In this document: positions 15,213-24,098 of the stretch, in pieces | How positions within the stretch are numbered: the first letter of the stretch is position 1 | How the letters are laid out: each line of letters begins with the position of its first letter | Assembly (NCBI RefSeq): GCF_003478995.1 | Contig: NZ_QUGI01000001.1 | Span: forward strand, 152,795 to 182,100 | DNA: 29,306 nt | Origin: Pseudoflavonifractor sp. AF19-9AC | GTDB lineage: Bacteria; Bacillota; Clostridia; Oscillospirales; Oscillospiraceae | Direction of reading: 5' to 3' | Made by a program: the position numbers and the translations under genes | The notes under the pieces: model-generated | Database searches by the model: none | What the model was told of the DNA's origin: nothing | Seen by the model: only the letters and a program-made list of their open reading frames with translations

Positions 15213-15782
15213 TTACGCCCACGGGTCGGCGGCCTTCGGGGTACGGACACCGGTGAGCAGATACTGCTCCCAGAGAAACCATTTCCCGTCGCTGCCCCGC
15301 TGACGCATTTTAATCGGGCGTGGATCATCTGCGCCGCCGCAGGGAATAAACAGCTTCATATAGCCCTGTTCCTCGCCGGAAACATGGCTGCTTTCCACCC
15401 GGATAGTATAGGGCTGGGTGGGGGTGTAGTTGTTGTCGGGTGTGGAACCCACAAAGTAAGTAAAGGGCAGGTAGGTTTTTCCGTCACGAAAACGGTCATT
15501 CAGGAAGGAGATCTCCTGCCCGTTCAACGGGCGCGGCCCCCGCAGCCAGTTCAGCATGTCCAGACCGATCTGTCGGTCGGCGGCATAGGCACACAGAGCC
15601 AGGACGGTCAGTGCCGCCGTCTGAAAGGGGGTGTCAAGGGACGCCTCCGGAAGAGCCTGCAGCTGAGCAAGGCTCTCAGGAAGGGCCGGGAAGGTAAAGG
15701 TTTCACTTTTGTTTCCCATGGATGAGGCTGCCGTCATAACCGTGTCCATGGCGGAATGTTTCAGCTTGTCAAAAATACTCAT
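15213..15782 (-). CDS. DUF6935 family protein
   Basis: 189 aa, cytoplasmic by absence of signal or membrane segments. I recognise the pattern of DUF6935: ALPESLAQLQALPEASL, FQTAALTVLALCAYA, MLNWLRGPRPL, YTPTQPYTI, GADDPRPIK and a C-terminal WFLWEQYLL ending in DPWA. The function of the family is unknown. Members are, from memory, found with SPFH and zinc-ribbon genes in Clostridia, as here. AGGAG precedes the ATG by 7 nt. It lies 42 bp after a lipoprotein gene and is the last of the 12 tightly packed genes. Confidence 0.82.
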   Translation of the reverse strand: MSIFDKLKHSAMDTVMTAASSMGNKSETFTFPALPESLAQLQALPEASLDTPFQTAALTVLALCAYAADRQIGLDMLNWLRGPRPLNGQEISFLNDRFRDGKTYLPFTYFVGSTPDNNYTPTQPYTIRVESSHVSGEEQGYMKLFIPCGGADDPRPIKMRQRGSDGKWFLWEQYLLTGVRTPKAADPWA

Positions 15783-15824
15783 ACAAATTCTCCTTTCGCT
15801 CCCGCAAATATCTCACGTTTTTCC

Positions 15825-16934
15825 TCAGCCATAGGTGCGGAACAGGTCGATGCAATCCGTTTGCTCACCGAAGAAGGGCGGGCACACTCCGGTTTCCCAG
15901 TCCTGCTCGACGTAGAGGTATTCACCGGTGGGATCCATCCGCACCGGGAAACTTCCGCTGACAGAGCCGCCCATCCCGTCGGAGAGCTCCAGGCAAAGAC
16001 AGCCGCTCTCCATGCGCCAGACGCCGGTGTAGGCAAGCACATACTCCTGCCCGTCCGCCGGTTGCTGATAGAGATTGACGATGCCTTCATAGTCTGGATC
16101 TTCGCTGTCTCCCCAGCTGATTTCTATGTCCCAGTGTTCACAGGACCAGTTGGTGTAGGCCAGCTCCCAGGCCGTGGGCGGATCCCACCGGACGTCCTCC
16201 GAAGGCTCCCAGTCCTCGGGATAGTCCAGCCCGGTCACAACCCCCCAAATCTCAAAATCCATCAGGAGGGGCGCATCCGGATCGCCGGGTATCCTGGGAA
16301 CGCCGTATTCGTCCACCTCCGGAAACCAACCGCACATCGGACCGTTGTCTGGCTCAAGGGTGATACGGACATCCGGTAAGGGGTGAGAATCATCCAGGTT
16401 TTTAAAGATCAGCACCGGCTGGGCGCCTTTTGCCTGGTAGAGCACCTCCTCTGTGACCTCCCCCACTTCGAATTGGGAAGAAACCCATGTGATATGCTCT
16501 GCGGTCAGCATGGTGGTTTCATCCCGGGGGACGATGCAGAATAAATCACCGTAGCCCGGGCCAAGGATACGTTCGGCCGGTATATACAGCAGAAACGGCA
16601 TGGCCTCCGCCAATCCGGCACAATTCTCCCGCAGCCAGCTGGACAGTGGGGTGGAGTCCCCCTGCTCCCGGTATCCCAAGTAGGCCACTGCGCCGGCGTA
16701 CTGGTCGTCGAATGCCATAGCATCATATAACAGGTTCAGAGACTTCTCCGTCAGCTTCGAATCAACTCCCGCCGCAGAATCCTTTCCTCCCTTGCCGCCG
16801 GAAATGGTTCCCGCCGTGCTGCCGGTTTCCGTTTCAACGGGCGGGGTGTCTTTGTCGCCGCAGGCAGTCAGGCACAGAGCCAGCGCCACACACAGAACCG
16901 CCGGAAGAAGCCGGCATCGGATCAAATCCTTCAT
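15825..16934 (-). CDS. Lipoprotein, paralogue of the one at 19494-20705
   Basis: 369 aa, unknown function. A lipoprotein signal with lipobox LTAC places the lipidated Cys at residue 25. A Gly/Ser/Lys linker to about residue 55 follows. The first globular part (AVAYLGYREQ, MPFLLYIPAERILGPGYGDLFCIVPRDE, EEVLYQAKGAQPVLIF) matches the lipoprotein at 19494-20705 in order and spacing. The C-terminal part is Trp- and acid-rich and likely a beta domain (YVLAYTGVWRMESGCLCLEL). It should be anchored on the outer face of the membrane. AGGGGG precedes the start, and the gene sits 15 bp after the TPM gene. Confidence 0.8.
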   Translation of the reverse strand: MKDLIRCRLLPAVLCVALALCLTACGDKDTPPVETETGSTAGTISGGKGGKDSAAGVDSKLTEKSLNLLYDAMAFDDQYAGAVAYLGYREQGDSTPLSSWLRENCAGLAEAMPFLLYIPAERILGPGYGDLFCIVPRDETTMLTAEHITWVSSQFEVGEVTEEVLYQAKGAQPVLIFKNLDDSHPLPDVRITLEPDNGPMCGWFPEVDEYGVPRIPGDPDAPLLMDFEIWGVVTGLDYPEDWEPSEDVRWDPPTAWELAYTNWSCEHWDIEISWGDSEDPDYEGIVNLYQQPADGQEYVLAYTGVWRMESGCLCLELSDGMGGSVSGSFPVRMDPTGEYLYVEQDWETGVCPPFFGEQTDCIDLFRTYG

Positions 16935-16949
16935 GACGCAGCCCCCTTC

Positions 16950-18293
16950 TCAGAATTTTCCGCTGCGGCCGCTGCCCCCGCCGCCGCTTTCGCTGCGGGT
17001 ACTGCCGCCGCTTGAGCTTGATGTTTCAATTTTGGTGCGTGTCTCGGTGGTATGGGTATATTGGTCGTACTGCTGTGTGAGGTGTAGCCCCCCTTCAGTA
17101 AGGTACGCATTGGCCTCCTTCTTTTGACGGACCGACTTCATACCGCGCATGAGCCACATACAGATAGCCCCTGTCGGCAGGCAGGCAAGAACCGCAACTG
17201 CAGGAAAGTACTCCCAAAAGTACTCCCAGTAGGAAAGGCGCACCGGGTCGCCCGCATCGGCCTTGGTCAGAAATTCGTCACAGGCGTCCAGATAGTGGGA
17301 GATACCTCCGTACCAGTCGTTGTCCCCAAAGTCGCCCAGGAATTGTTCCTCCAGCTTTTCCTGACCGAAATCGTCGAAGGCATATTCGGCATACTCGCCG
17401 TAGACGAACGTGGCATAGTTCCGCTCCTCCATGCTCAGGAGCACGATGATGCCATCCCGGTCTTTTCCGAAGCCAAGCTCACTGCCGTGATAGAGCTGAT
17501 AGGTGACCTCGTATACGCTGCCGTCTCCATAATCCGTGAAGTCGTCCACCAGGGCAAAATAGACGCCGCAATGCTGGCGGTTGGAAATGTCTGCGGCACG
17601 GGTCTCCAGTTCCTCCCACTCCTCATAGGTAAGGAGGTCGCTGATATCAAACACATACTGCATGCTGACGCTGCTGGGCTCGGACGTTTCCGGTGCCTCC
17701 GGCACTGTCGGCGTCTCAGGTGTTTCCGGGACAGAACTGTCCGGCGAGCAGTTCGTGAGGATATAATCCTCCGCCGCCTGCGCCATGTCATACACCGCCT
17801 GGGTCAGCGCCACAGCGCTCATGGTGATGTCCTCGCCGTTCCAGGCCCGCTCCGCCATGGAGGGTTCCACCGCAGTGCGGATTGCCTCGGCCAGGGCCTG
17901 GCTGCTGCCCCGGTCTCCGCTCAGGTTGGCGTAAACGCACCAGCCGTCGGCAGGCATGGCGTAGGTGCCCGTGTCCTGCGGCTCCATCAGGATGGTCAAC
18001 GTAGCGCCTTCCCGTTCCTCACCATAGCCGTAATTGTATCTGGCATAGATCCCCGCGGCGGTATCAGTGATGCTGTCATAGCTCACCTGGGTCAGTACAT
18101 CTACACGCAGGTCGATTCCCAATTTTTCTGAAAGTTCCGGGAGGGTTTCTTCGCCCTGCATGGTCAGCACAGCCGAACCCAGTTCTTCGGTTTCATCATA
18201 GATCACGCCATATTCTGATGCAGCCAGAGCGGGCGTACAGAGGGATAGCGCCAGCAGGAGAATCAGTGCAAAAATGGAACACGTTTTCTTCAT
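16950..18293 (-). CDS. Membrane protein with two TPM domains (YdjH-like)
   Basis: 447 aa. A signal peptide (residues 1-24, cleavage near ALAA) exports the N-terminus. A first TPM-like domain covers about residues 27-170 and a Pro/Glu/Thr linker about 183-207. A second, clearer TPM domain spans about 212-340 (YVFDISDLLTYEEWEEL, GVYFALVDDF, GKDRDGIIVLLSMEERNYATFVYG). One membrane segment lies near 355-380. The tail ends in a Ser/Gly-rich SGGGGSGRSGKF, typical of TPM membrane proteins. TPM domains occur in photosystem II repair phosphatases and in YdjH-type proteins of phage-shock loci; enzymatic activity here is not shown. The zinc-ribbon gene lies 19 bp upstream, as in ydjG-ydjH. Confidence 0.85.
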   Translation of the reverse strand: MKKTCSIFALILLLALSLCTPALAASEYGVIYDETEELGSAVLTMQGEETLPELSEKLGIDLRVDVLTQVSYDSITDTAAGIYARYNYGYGEEREGATLTILMEPQDTGTYAMPADGWCVYANLSGDRGSSQALAEAIRTAVEPSMAERAWNGEDITMSAVALTQAVYDMAQAAEDYILTNCSPDSSVPETPETPTVPEAPETSEPSSVSMQYVFDISDLLTYEEWEELETRAADISNRQHCGVYFALVDDFTDYGDGSVYEVTYQLYHGSELGFGKDRDGIIVLLSMEERNYATFVYGEYAEYAFDDFGQEKLEEQFLGDFGDNDWYGGISHYLDACDEFLTKADAGDPVRLSYWEYFWEYFPAVAVLACLPTGAICMWLMRGMKSVRQKKEANAYLTEGGLHLTQQYDQYTHTTETRTKIETSSSSGGSTRSESGGGGSGRSGKF

Positions 18294-18312
18294 ATCTGCT
18301 CCACCTTCTTTC

Positions 18313-19446
18313 TCACAGTACCACGAAGACCGCCAGCAACGAGCCCAACACCGACAGAGGGGCGACTATGGCAGCAAACAGGCCCCAGAATCTGCCCCAG
18401 CTGACCGGGAGGTCGCCCACCAGTTTGCCGGTTTGTCCGTTCATGGCAAAGAGAAAGTCCTTCCCCCTCCATTTGCTGTTCAGCATCCACACGGGCATCA
18501 GGGCGTAATGCACTTTGCCACGCTTCAGATTGACGCTGTTATGGATCAGCGTGCAGGTATGATAACCGGTTACCGTGCCGCGCAGCGCCGAGGACAAGGT
18601 CCCCGCGCATCGCTGATCAGCCCTCTGCCGGCATTGCTCTACCGTCACGTCGAACTTATCAGCCAGAAAACCGGGGAGATAGGCCGTGGAGAAGGGCTTC
18701 AGCTCCTGATAGTCGTAGGGCTCGATGGAGTCCATGTGATCGTCCGGCATCTTGCTGGAGGCGTCCACCGGTATTTTCTCAAAGGAGATGGATCCAGCCC
18801 GATAGACGTCATAGTGCTCCGTCTCCGTGATCTTATAGTCCCCCGAGCGGTATGTATGGGAGCGGGTAGCTTCATAACGGGCATCGCCTTCCGCCTCACC
18901 GTCGAACATCCAGAAGGGAACGTAGATCCCCTGGATCTCCTGCACATGGTTCTCCTGGGTAAATCTTTTGGGTAAGAAAATTTTCCCTTTATAGTGGGCT
19001 TTGAGGGCTTTGACGGCATCCTCCTTGCTCAGTTTGAAGGGGATGATGAAATCCGGCCGCAGCTGCCCGGAAAACTGTCCCGGCACCACGGTGGGGTTGC
19101 CGCAGTAGGGGCAGGAGGTGGCCGCCGTATTTTCGTCGCAGATCAGCTCCGCGCCGCAGCTGGGGCAGCTGTAGGCCCGCATACCGTCGCCCTCCGTACC
19201 CCAGTCCTCAGAAAGAGAAGAGGTATCCCACTCGTCCCCGTCCGGGGACGGAGCATTCCGTCCGGCCTCCTCCGCTGCCTGCTGGGCTGCCGCCGCATTT
19301 TCTTCCTTCTCTGCATAAAGCGCCTCGATCTCTGCTACATCGTAACTGGCGCCGCAGTATTCGCACTCCAGCCTGCCGGACGCACCCACAAAATGGAGTG
19401 GGCCGGTACAAGATGGGCACTGATAATTGGTTACCTGTGTTGGCAT
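18313..19446 (-). CDS. TFIIB-type zinc-ribbon membrane protein (YdjG-like)
   Basis: 377 aa. The N-terminus holds a zinc ribbon with C10, C13, C28 and C31. An acidic, Ala/Glu-rich linker follows, then a second ribbon (YSCPSCGAELIC with TSCPYCGNP) around residues 90-120. The main domain includes IIPFKLSKEDAV, IYVPFWMFDGEAEGD and YALMPVWMLNSKW, the pattern of proteins misnamed primosomal protein N' superfamily and of B. subtilis YdjG. The C-terminal 28 residues form a hydrophobic membrane anchor. I chose ATG 19446, with AGGAGG 7 nt upstream, over a longer frame. It lies just ahead of the TPM gene, so the YdjG-YdjH pair is conserved. Confidence 0.85.
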   Translation of the reverse strand: MPTQVTNYQCPSCTGPLHFVGASGRLECEYCGASYDVAEIEALYAEKEENAAAAQQAAEEAGRNAPSPDGDEWDTSSLSEDWGTEGDGMRAYSCPSCGAELICDENTAATSCPYCGNPTVVPGQFSGQLRPDFIIPFKLSKEDAVKALKAHYKGKIFLPKRFTQENHVQEIQGIYVPFWMFDGEAEGDARYEATRSHTYRSGDYKITETEHYDVYRAGSISFEKIPVDASSKMPDDHMDSIEPYDYQELKPFSTAYLPGFLADKFDVTVEQCRQRADQRCAGTLSSALRGTVTGYHTCTLIHNSVNLKRGKVHYALMPVWMLNSKWRGKDFLFAMNGQTGKLVGDLPVSWGRFWGLFAAIVAPLSVLGSLLAVFVVL

Positions 19447-19493
19447 GTAAATGCCTCCTTTCCATACCGAAACAGCCCGGAATCCGCAGAGAA

Positions 19494-20705
19494 TCACCAG
19501 TCCGGGCTTTCGGTGAGCCAGCTGTCCAGTGTCAGGATACGCAGCTGCGCATCATACTTGGGCATAAACGGCAGGTGGGCACCGTTCTCTCCCGCACCCA
19601 ATACCATCTCCTCGCCGCTGGGACTGACCACAAGGGGATACGTATCCGAAATATCGTACGGGTCGTCTGAGACGCCATAGTTTTCTCCGCCCACCAGGGA
19701 CAGGCTGAGGGTCACATAGCTGGGTCCGTCCATGACGGATGTGATCTCCCAGGTGCCGCTCCACATCTCTTCAAAGAGATCCGAACCTTCGTACTGCCAA
19801 TCCAGATTGACGCTTCCGCCCGTCTCATCCTCGGGGAAGAACCATAGGTAGTAATTTGCGGTTTGGTTTGTATCCCATGCTGCCGCCTGCACCGTCCAGC
19901 AGCCCTCAAGTCCAGGGGCGTAGATCCCACTCCAGCCGTCTGCCAGCCACGGTGCAAGTTCCGAAGGCGTACCCCGCCAACCGTATTCCGAAAAGTCAAA
20001 GGAAAGATAATCCCCATTTTCCGAGAAACAGGGCACGATGTGCCCCGTTGACGTATAGAGCTGCGGATCCCATACGCAGTGGTTGCCTGCGTTGTCGACG
20101 ATCTGGACCTCGATGTAGGACCGGTATGCGTATGCATCGTCCCCGCCGGCTGTAAAGATCAGCACCGGGTCCCCGGATTCCGAACGATAGAGAACCTCGA
20201 TGATCTCTTCGTTGCCTGATTTCGGATCCAACCGCATGAGATTGACGGAAACTGTCGCATTTTCATCAATCGGTACGAGACAATACAGATAGTCGTCGTT
20301 TCCGATGGTATGCTCCGCATCAATTTCGGAAATAAAGGGATATTTCTGAAGCATCGACTGATCTGCTTCCGCCAGCCAGTCTCCATCGGAAGTCTCTCCG
20401 GTATAGCCCAGCAAGGCCACACCGAACATAGTCTGGGGGAAATCCATTCTGTCCCGCAGCCAAGCAAGTGATTGTGCCGCTTCCTGGGAAAACTCGGTCT
20501 GTACCGATCCGACATCGGGTCCACCGCCACCCGGACGCAGCACTTCCGGTGTTTTCTTGTCGGTCGTATTGGGGTTCGTTTCTCCGCCGGCGCTTATGTT
20601 CGGCCCATATGTTCCCGTTTGCGGCTTTTGCCCACAGGCACAGAGAGACAGCATCAGAACCAGCGTCAGAAGAAATGCGCTCACTTGTTTTGGTGTTCTT
20701 CTCAT
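19494..20705 (-). CDS. Lipoprotein, paralogue of the one at 15825-16934
   Basis: 403 aa, unknown function. Lipobox LCAC gives a lipidated Cys at residue 24. A Gly/Pro/Thr-rich linker to about residue 60 follows. The globular part begins with GVALLGYTGETS, PFISEIDAEHTIGNDDYLYCLVPIDE and EVLYRSESGDPVLIF, which line up with the paralogue at 15825-16934. The C-terminal half is rich in Trp, Tyr and acidic residues and probably beta-rich. I chose the ATG at 20705 with AAGGAG upstream instead of a TTG five codons earlier. A very stable hairpin lies between this gene and the preceding one. Confidence 0.8.
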   Translation of the reverse strand: MRRTPKQVSAFLLTLVLMLSLCACGQKPQTGTYGPNISAGGETNPNTTDKKTPEVLRPGGGGPDVGSVQTEFSQEAAQSLAWLRDRMDFPQTMFGVALLGYTGETSDGDWLAEADQSMLQKYPFISEIDAEHTIGNDDYLYCLVPIDENATVSVNLMRLDPKSGNEEIIEVLYRSESGDPVLIFTAGGDDAYAYRSYIEVQIVDNAGNHCVWDPQLYTSTGHIVPCFSENGDYLSFDFSEYGWRGTPSELAPWLADGWSGIYAPGLEGCWTVQAAAWDTNQTANYYLWFFPEDETGGSVNLDWQYEGSDLFEEMWSGTWEITSVMDGPSYVTLSLSLVGGENYGVSDDPYDISDTYPLVVSPSGEEMVLGAGENGAHLPFMPKYDAQLRILTLDSWLTESPDW

Positions 20706-20749
20706 AGCCGCTCCTTTCAAGCTTCATCAATCCATACCGTTACGCAAAT

Positions 20750-20790
20750 GGGGATCGCCCCGCCCCAAAAATGGGGCGGGAGCGATCCCC
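20750..20790 (-). terminator. Stable hairpin inside the operon
   Basis: GGGGATCGC (20750-20758) pairs with 20782-20790, and CCCGCCCC (20759-20766) pairs with 20773-20780. Together they give a 17-bp GC-rich stem with a single bulged base and an AAAAAT loop. It fills most of the 95-bp gap between two lipoprotein genes. On the minus strand only ATTTG follows, so it may be a partial terminator or an mRNA-processing and stability element. Confidence 0.55.
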
Positions 20791-20800
20791 ATTCCGGCTG

Positions 20801-21859
20801 TTATCCGATGTAGTCCGGCATGGACTCGCCCGATTCCATCAAAGGAAGATACCAGTCGTAATAGTAGTAAGGCAGATCTTCCTCGATCACATCATCCCAG
20901 TAGGTTCCCCACGGGCGCAGGTAGATATCATAGGAATACGCATCATCGCCGCTTTCATAGTAGCCGCTGATGTGGATCATGTCCGGGTAATCCACAAGGC
21001 CCGGGTCAACGATCCAGTCTGCGTGCTCCAGGGCAATGTCCGTGAACCATCCGCCCTCGGACATCATGGTGCCAAACTCGCTGGTTCCGGCTTCGTCCAG
21101 GCTGACCGAGGCGGATACCATAGGCTCGGACTTCGTGTAGTCCTCGTCCCAGAGGGTAACGGTGCCCATACCGTCCTCACCGATGTCAATGGTACCGCAG
21201 ATGTCCCACCAGTCGCCTTCCATATCTTCGTAATAGCCCCAGCAGCCGGTCATCACCCACCAGCCGTACCAGTCGCCGTTCCACCACTCACGCGGCTGCC
21301 CGCCGCCGGAGACAGCGGCTCCGCCGGATCCATCGCCCTTGTTGCCGCCGGTAAGGTTGGAAGCGCCGCTGCCCGCAGATTCCCGGCTGACGGTGGACAG
21401 GTCAATGGTGATGGAGTCATTTTTGCTGCCGGTCATCTCCTCAAAAATCACCTCGACCTCGCCGGTGGTATCGTCCAGCTCAAAGGCGGTTTGGATCTCC
21501 ACTGTGGCGCCGGGATCCACATTCTGATACTGGCTGTCATCCACGGACTCCAAGGTTTCCTCGTTGAGATAGACTATGGCCATATCCAGCTCCGTGTCGT
21601 TGTGCATGGCTGTTTCGTAAATGGCCCAAAAATAGTCGGTGGTCTCCTTGCTGTTGTTGGTGAAGTCCAGGGTCAAAACCAGGGCGTCGTTTCCCTCATA
21701 ATCCGTCATGATACTTGCGCCCTTATAGCGCAGCTCAAACTCTCCTACGGTGAGCAGGTTAGGATCTTCGGGTTCTTCTTTTCCCCCTTTGCCGCAGGCT
21801 GTCAGGCTGAGCAGCATGAGAACTGCAAGGAACAAGCAGAGCAGTTTTGTGCGTTTCAT
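20801..21859 (-). CDS. Lipoprotein with DUF5067-like domain
   Basis: 352 aa. Lipobox LTAC places the lipidated Cys at residue 22. The N-terminal domain (about residues 32-145, with ALVLTLDFTNNSKET and DPGATVEIQTAFEL) fits the DUF5067 Ig-like fold seen in many Gram-positive lipoproteins. A Gly/Ser/Asn linker leads to a Trp- and Tyr-rich C-terminal domain (WWNGDWYGWWVMTGCWG) reminiscent of small beta-barrels in related lipoproteins. I chose the ATG at 21859, with AGGAGG 7 nt upstream, not a TTG two codons earlier. Function is unknown; it should sit on the outer membrane face. Confidence 0.82.
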   Translation of the reverse strand: MKRTKLLCLFLAVLMLLSLTACGKGGKEEPEDPNLLTVGEFELRYKGASIMTDYEGNDALVLTLDFTNNSKETTDYFWAIYETAMHNDTELDMAIVYLNEETLESVDDSQYQNVDPGATVEIQTAFELDDTTGEVEVIFEEMTGSKNDSITIDLSTVSRESAGSGASNLTGGNKGDGSGGAAVSGGGQPREWWNGDWYGWWVMTGCWGYYEDMEGDWWDICGTIDIGEDGMGTVTLWDEDYTKSEPMVSASVSLDEAGTSEFGTMMSEGGWFTDIALEHADWIVDPGLVDYPDMIHISGYYESGDDAYSYDIYLRPWGTYWDDVIEEDLPYYYYDWYLPLMESGESMPDYIG

Positions 21860-21876
21860 GTTCAATCCTCCTTATG

Positions 21877-23343
21877 TTAGAAGCCGCTGATCTTGAATGC
21901 CACCAGTTCCATTGCGGACTCGTCCGCCCGGTCTTCGGTCATAATGGCCAGGATACTACCGTCGGCCAGCTTCGCGCCGCCGCAGAACCAGGGGTAACTG
22001 GTACCGAACAGATCGCTGTCTTCCGCCTCGCCGATATAGGTGCCGTCCTTGGCCCAGAGCACCACCTCGCGCATATTTCCATCCAGGGCGAGATAGCCGT
22101 TGGCCGTCTCTGCGACAAAGGTGACGCTTCCCAGGCTGCTGCCGTCGGAATCTGCCAGCGTCAGCTGCAGCACACCGTTGGTATCATAGACAAAGACCTT
22201 GTGGCCGCTTTCATCCGCGGCAGACCCGGTGACATAGATATGGTTCTCATCAATCAGCAGGTGGCTGATCAAATCAACCTCTTTGAACACGATGGTCTCC
22301 GTTTTTACCGCACCGCCGGAGAGGGTAATCTTCTCGCACTCCGAGCTGGAGAACCAGCTGATGCCCCAGGTTCCGGACGGATGCATGGTCACATAATCCG
22401 GGCCCTCATAGGACGCTGTCTTTGCGCCGTCTTTCCAGCTGATCAGCGGCTCCATGAACTCCGCAAGCCAGATGATCCCATTGGTATCGGCAGAAATATT
22501 CGTATATTCCGCATCCAGCGCAATATCCTCTGCAAAGGTCAGGGATGTACCGTCGTAATCGTAGCGCTTCAGCGCACCGTCCACCAGGAGGTACACCTGA
22601 TCCCCAATCACAGCGGCGGCATGGTTGAAGGTTTCCTTCGTTATCATGCAGTCCTTGATGGGGAGCCACTCACTGTTCAGCGTGTAGGTGCCTATCATGG
22701 CGCTGTGAGGCTGGGCGGAGAAGGGCTCGCCTTCCCAGTACCAGGGGCCGTCTTCATTCCCGATATCCTCCAGGTTGATCGTCAGCCCGGAGAGCAGCTG
22801 ATCTACACGCTCATCCTCATACTCGCCGATGATTTCAATCAAAACGGTCGCGTTGGCACCCTCCACACGGCTGAGATACCGCAGGCAGGGAGAGCCCCAA
22901 TAATTACCTTCGGCTTCGAGACAGTCAATGCCGCCGACGGGAGTAAAGTCATAGGCCTGATTGACCGCGTATTCGTACTCGTCGAAGCCGTAGCTGGTGA
23001 GATAGTCGCGGAAGTCTCCCGGATCTTCAATGGAAACATAGATATCGGCTATGACGAGGTTCCTATCAGCGCCTTCCTCGGGAAGCGTCATGCTGATGCT
23101 GGAATAGTCGTCATGATCATAAAAGTCATCTTCTTCGTAGACCCAGCCGTCCGCCTCATTGTAAGTAAGATCCCAAAGGTTGGCATGGATCGTCGTTTCG
23201 CTTCCTGATTCCACAGGAGGCTTTGTCTGCTCGGTTTCTTTCGACGCCGAGCTTGGCTCTGGACTATCCTTGCCGCAGGCTGCGAGGCTGAACAGCATCA
23301 GGGCCGCAAGAAGGAAACATGATATCCTGAACTTGTGTTTCAT
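21877..23343 (-). CDS. Large lipoprotein with possible beta-propeller region
   Basis: 488 aa, family not recognised. Lipobox LAAC gives a lipidated Cys at residue 23, followed by a Ser/Glu/Pro/Thr linker. The first domain (about residues 50-205) is acid-rich (EEDDFYDHDDYSS). From about residue 230 the sequence shows repeated strand-turn patterns (AAVIGDQVYLLVDGALKRYD, TNGIIWLAEF, HKVFVYDTNGVLQLT, ANGYLALDGNMREVVLW). These resemble a beta-propeller of NHL or PQQ-like type; this is inferred from periodicity only. GAGGAG precedes the ATG. Gaps to its neighbours are under 25 bp, so it is within the operon. Confidence 0.78.
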   Translation of the reverse strand: MKHKFRISCFLLAALMLFSLAACGKDSPEPSSASKETEQTKPPVESGSETTIHANLWDLTYNEADGWVYEEDDFYDHDDYSSISMTLPEEGADRNLVIADIYVSIEDPGDFRDYLTSYGFDEYEYAVNQAYDFTPVGGIDCLEAEGNYWGSPCLRYLSRVEGANATVLIEIIGEYEDERVDQLLSGLTINLEDIGNEDGPWYWEGEPFSAQPHSAMIGTYTLNSEWLPIKDCMITKETFNHAAAVIGDQVYLLVDGALKRYDYDGTSLTFAEDIALDAEYTNISADTNGIIWLAEFMEPLISWKDGAKTASYEGPDYVTMHPSGTWGISWFSSSECEKITLSGGAVKTETIVFKEVDLISHLLIDENHIYVTGSAADESGHKVFVYDTNGVLQLTLADSDGSSLGSVTFVAETANGYLALDGNMREVVLWAKDGTYIGEAEDSDLFGTSYPWFCGGAKLADGSILAIMTEDRADESAMELVAFKISGF

Positions 23344-23367
23344 TGCTATTCTCCTCTCCGATATTGC

Positions 23368-24051
23368 TTACTTTTTGTTGCTGAAAAACGGTGTAAGCAG
23401 TTCAGCCACCTTGCTGATGGGCATGGTCTGCAGGATCACCTTTCCGGGGCCGCGGACAACGGTATTAAAAATACCCTCTCCGCCCAGGAACATGTTCTTC
23501 GCGCCCTTGACCATCACAACGTCCATGGAACAGCTCTCTTCCATTGCCGCCAGATAGCCCGTGCTGACCAGCATCTCCTGCCCAGCGGCCAATTCATATT
23601 CTGCCGCATGTCCGTCGATTTCGATAAATGCGGTTCCATGGCCGCTCAGCTTCTGCATGATAAAGCCTTCTCCGCCAAAGAAGCCTGACCCCAGCTTTTT
23701 CTGGAAGTGCATGGACAGCTCCACACCATCTTCCGAGGCAAGGAACGCACTTTTCTGCACGATCATGGAGTGACCTGCGCTGATGTTCAGCGCTTTGATG
23801 GCCCCGGGGAAGCTGGAGGCAAAGGCAATGGTACCATTTCCGCCTTCCGCGGTGAATCGGTTCTGGAAAAGAGAATCCCCCGACACCAGGCGCCCCAGCA
23901 TCTTCTTCATTCCGCCGCCGGAAGTGGTCTCCATCTTGATGTTCGGGCTCATCCAGCTCATGCTTCCGCTCTCAGTGATCATGGATTCGCCGGCAGACAA
24001 TTCACATACGACAACAGGCAGATTCCCGCCTAAAATCTCGTAGCTTTTCAT
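23368..24051 (-). CDS. TIGR00266/AIM24 family protein
   Basis: 227 aa, no signal or membrane segment. The sequence follows the AIM24 beta-sandwich pattern: SAGESMITESGSMSWMS, FTAEGGNGTIAFASSFPG, GFIMQKLSGHGTAFIEI, ELAAGQEMLVSTG and FNTVVRGPGKVILQT. The mitochondrial Aim24 relative is involved in inner-membrane architecture. The bacterial function is unknown, although such genes commonly accompany SPFH, TerD or phage-shock genes. AAAGGGG precedes the start. The gene lies between the DUF4428 and large lipoprotein genes with short gaps. Family assignment is confident, role is inference. Confidence 0.9.
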   Translation of the reverse strand: MKSYEILGGNLPVVVCELSAGESMITESGSMSWMSPNIKMETTSGGGMKKMLGRLVSGDSLFQNRFTAEGGNGTIAFASSFPGAIKALNISAGHSMIVQKSAFLASEDGVELSMHFQKKLGSGFFGGEGFIMQKLSGHGTAFIEIDGHAAEYELAAGQEMLVSTGYLAAMEESCSMDVVMVKGAKNMFLGGEGIFNTVVRGPGKVILQTMPISKVAELLTPFFSNKK

Positions 24052-24098
24052 ATGTAACCCCTTTCATTTCCACGGACTTTTGTTTTTCCGCGGTATCC

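Noticed and set aside
20771..23208. Two long plus-strand frames antisense to lipoprotein genes
   Set aside because: The minus-strand genes have lipoboxes and ribosome sites; the plus frames have neither.
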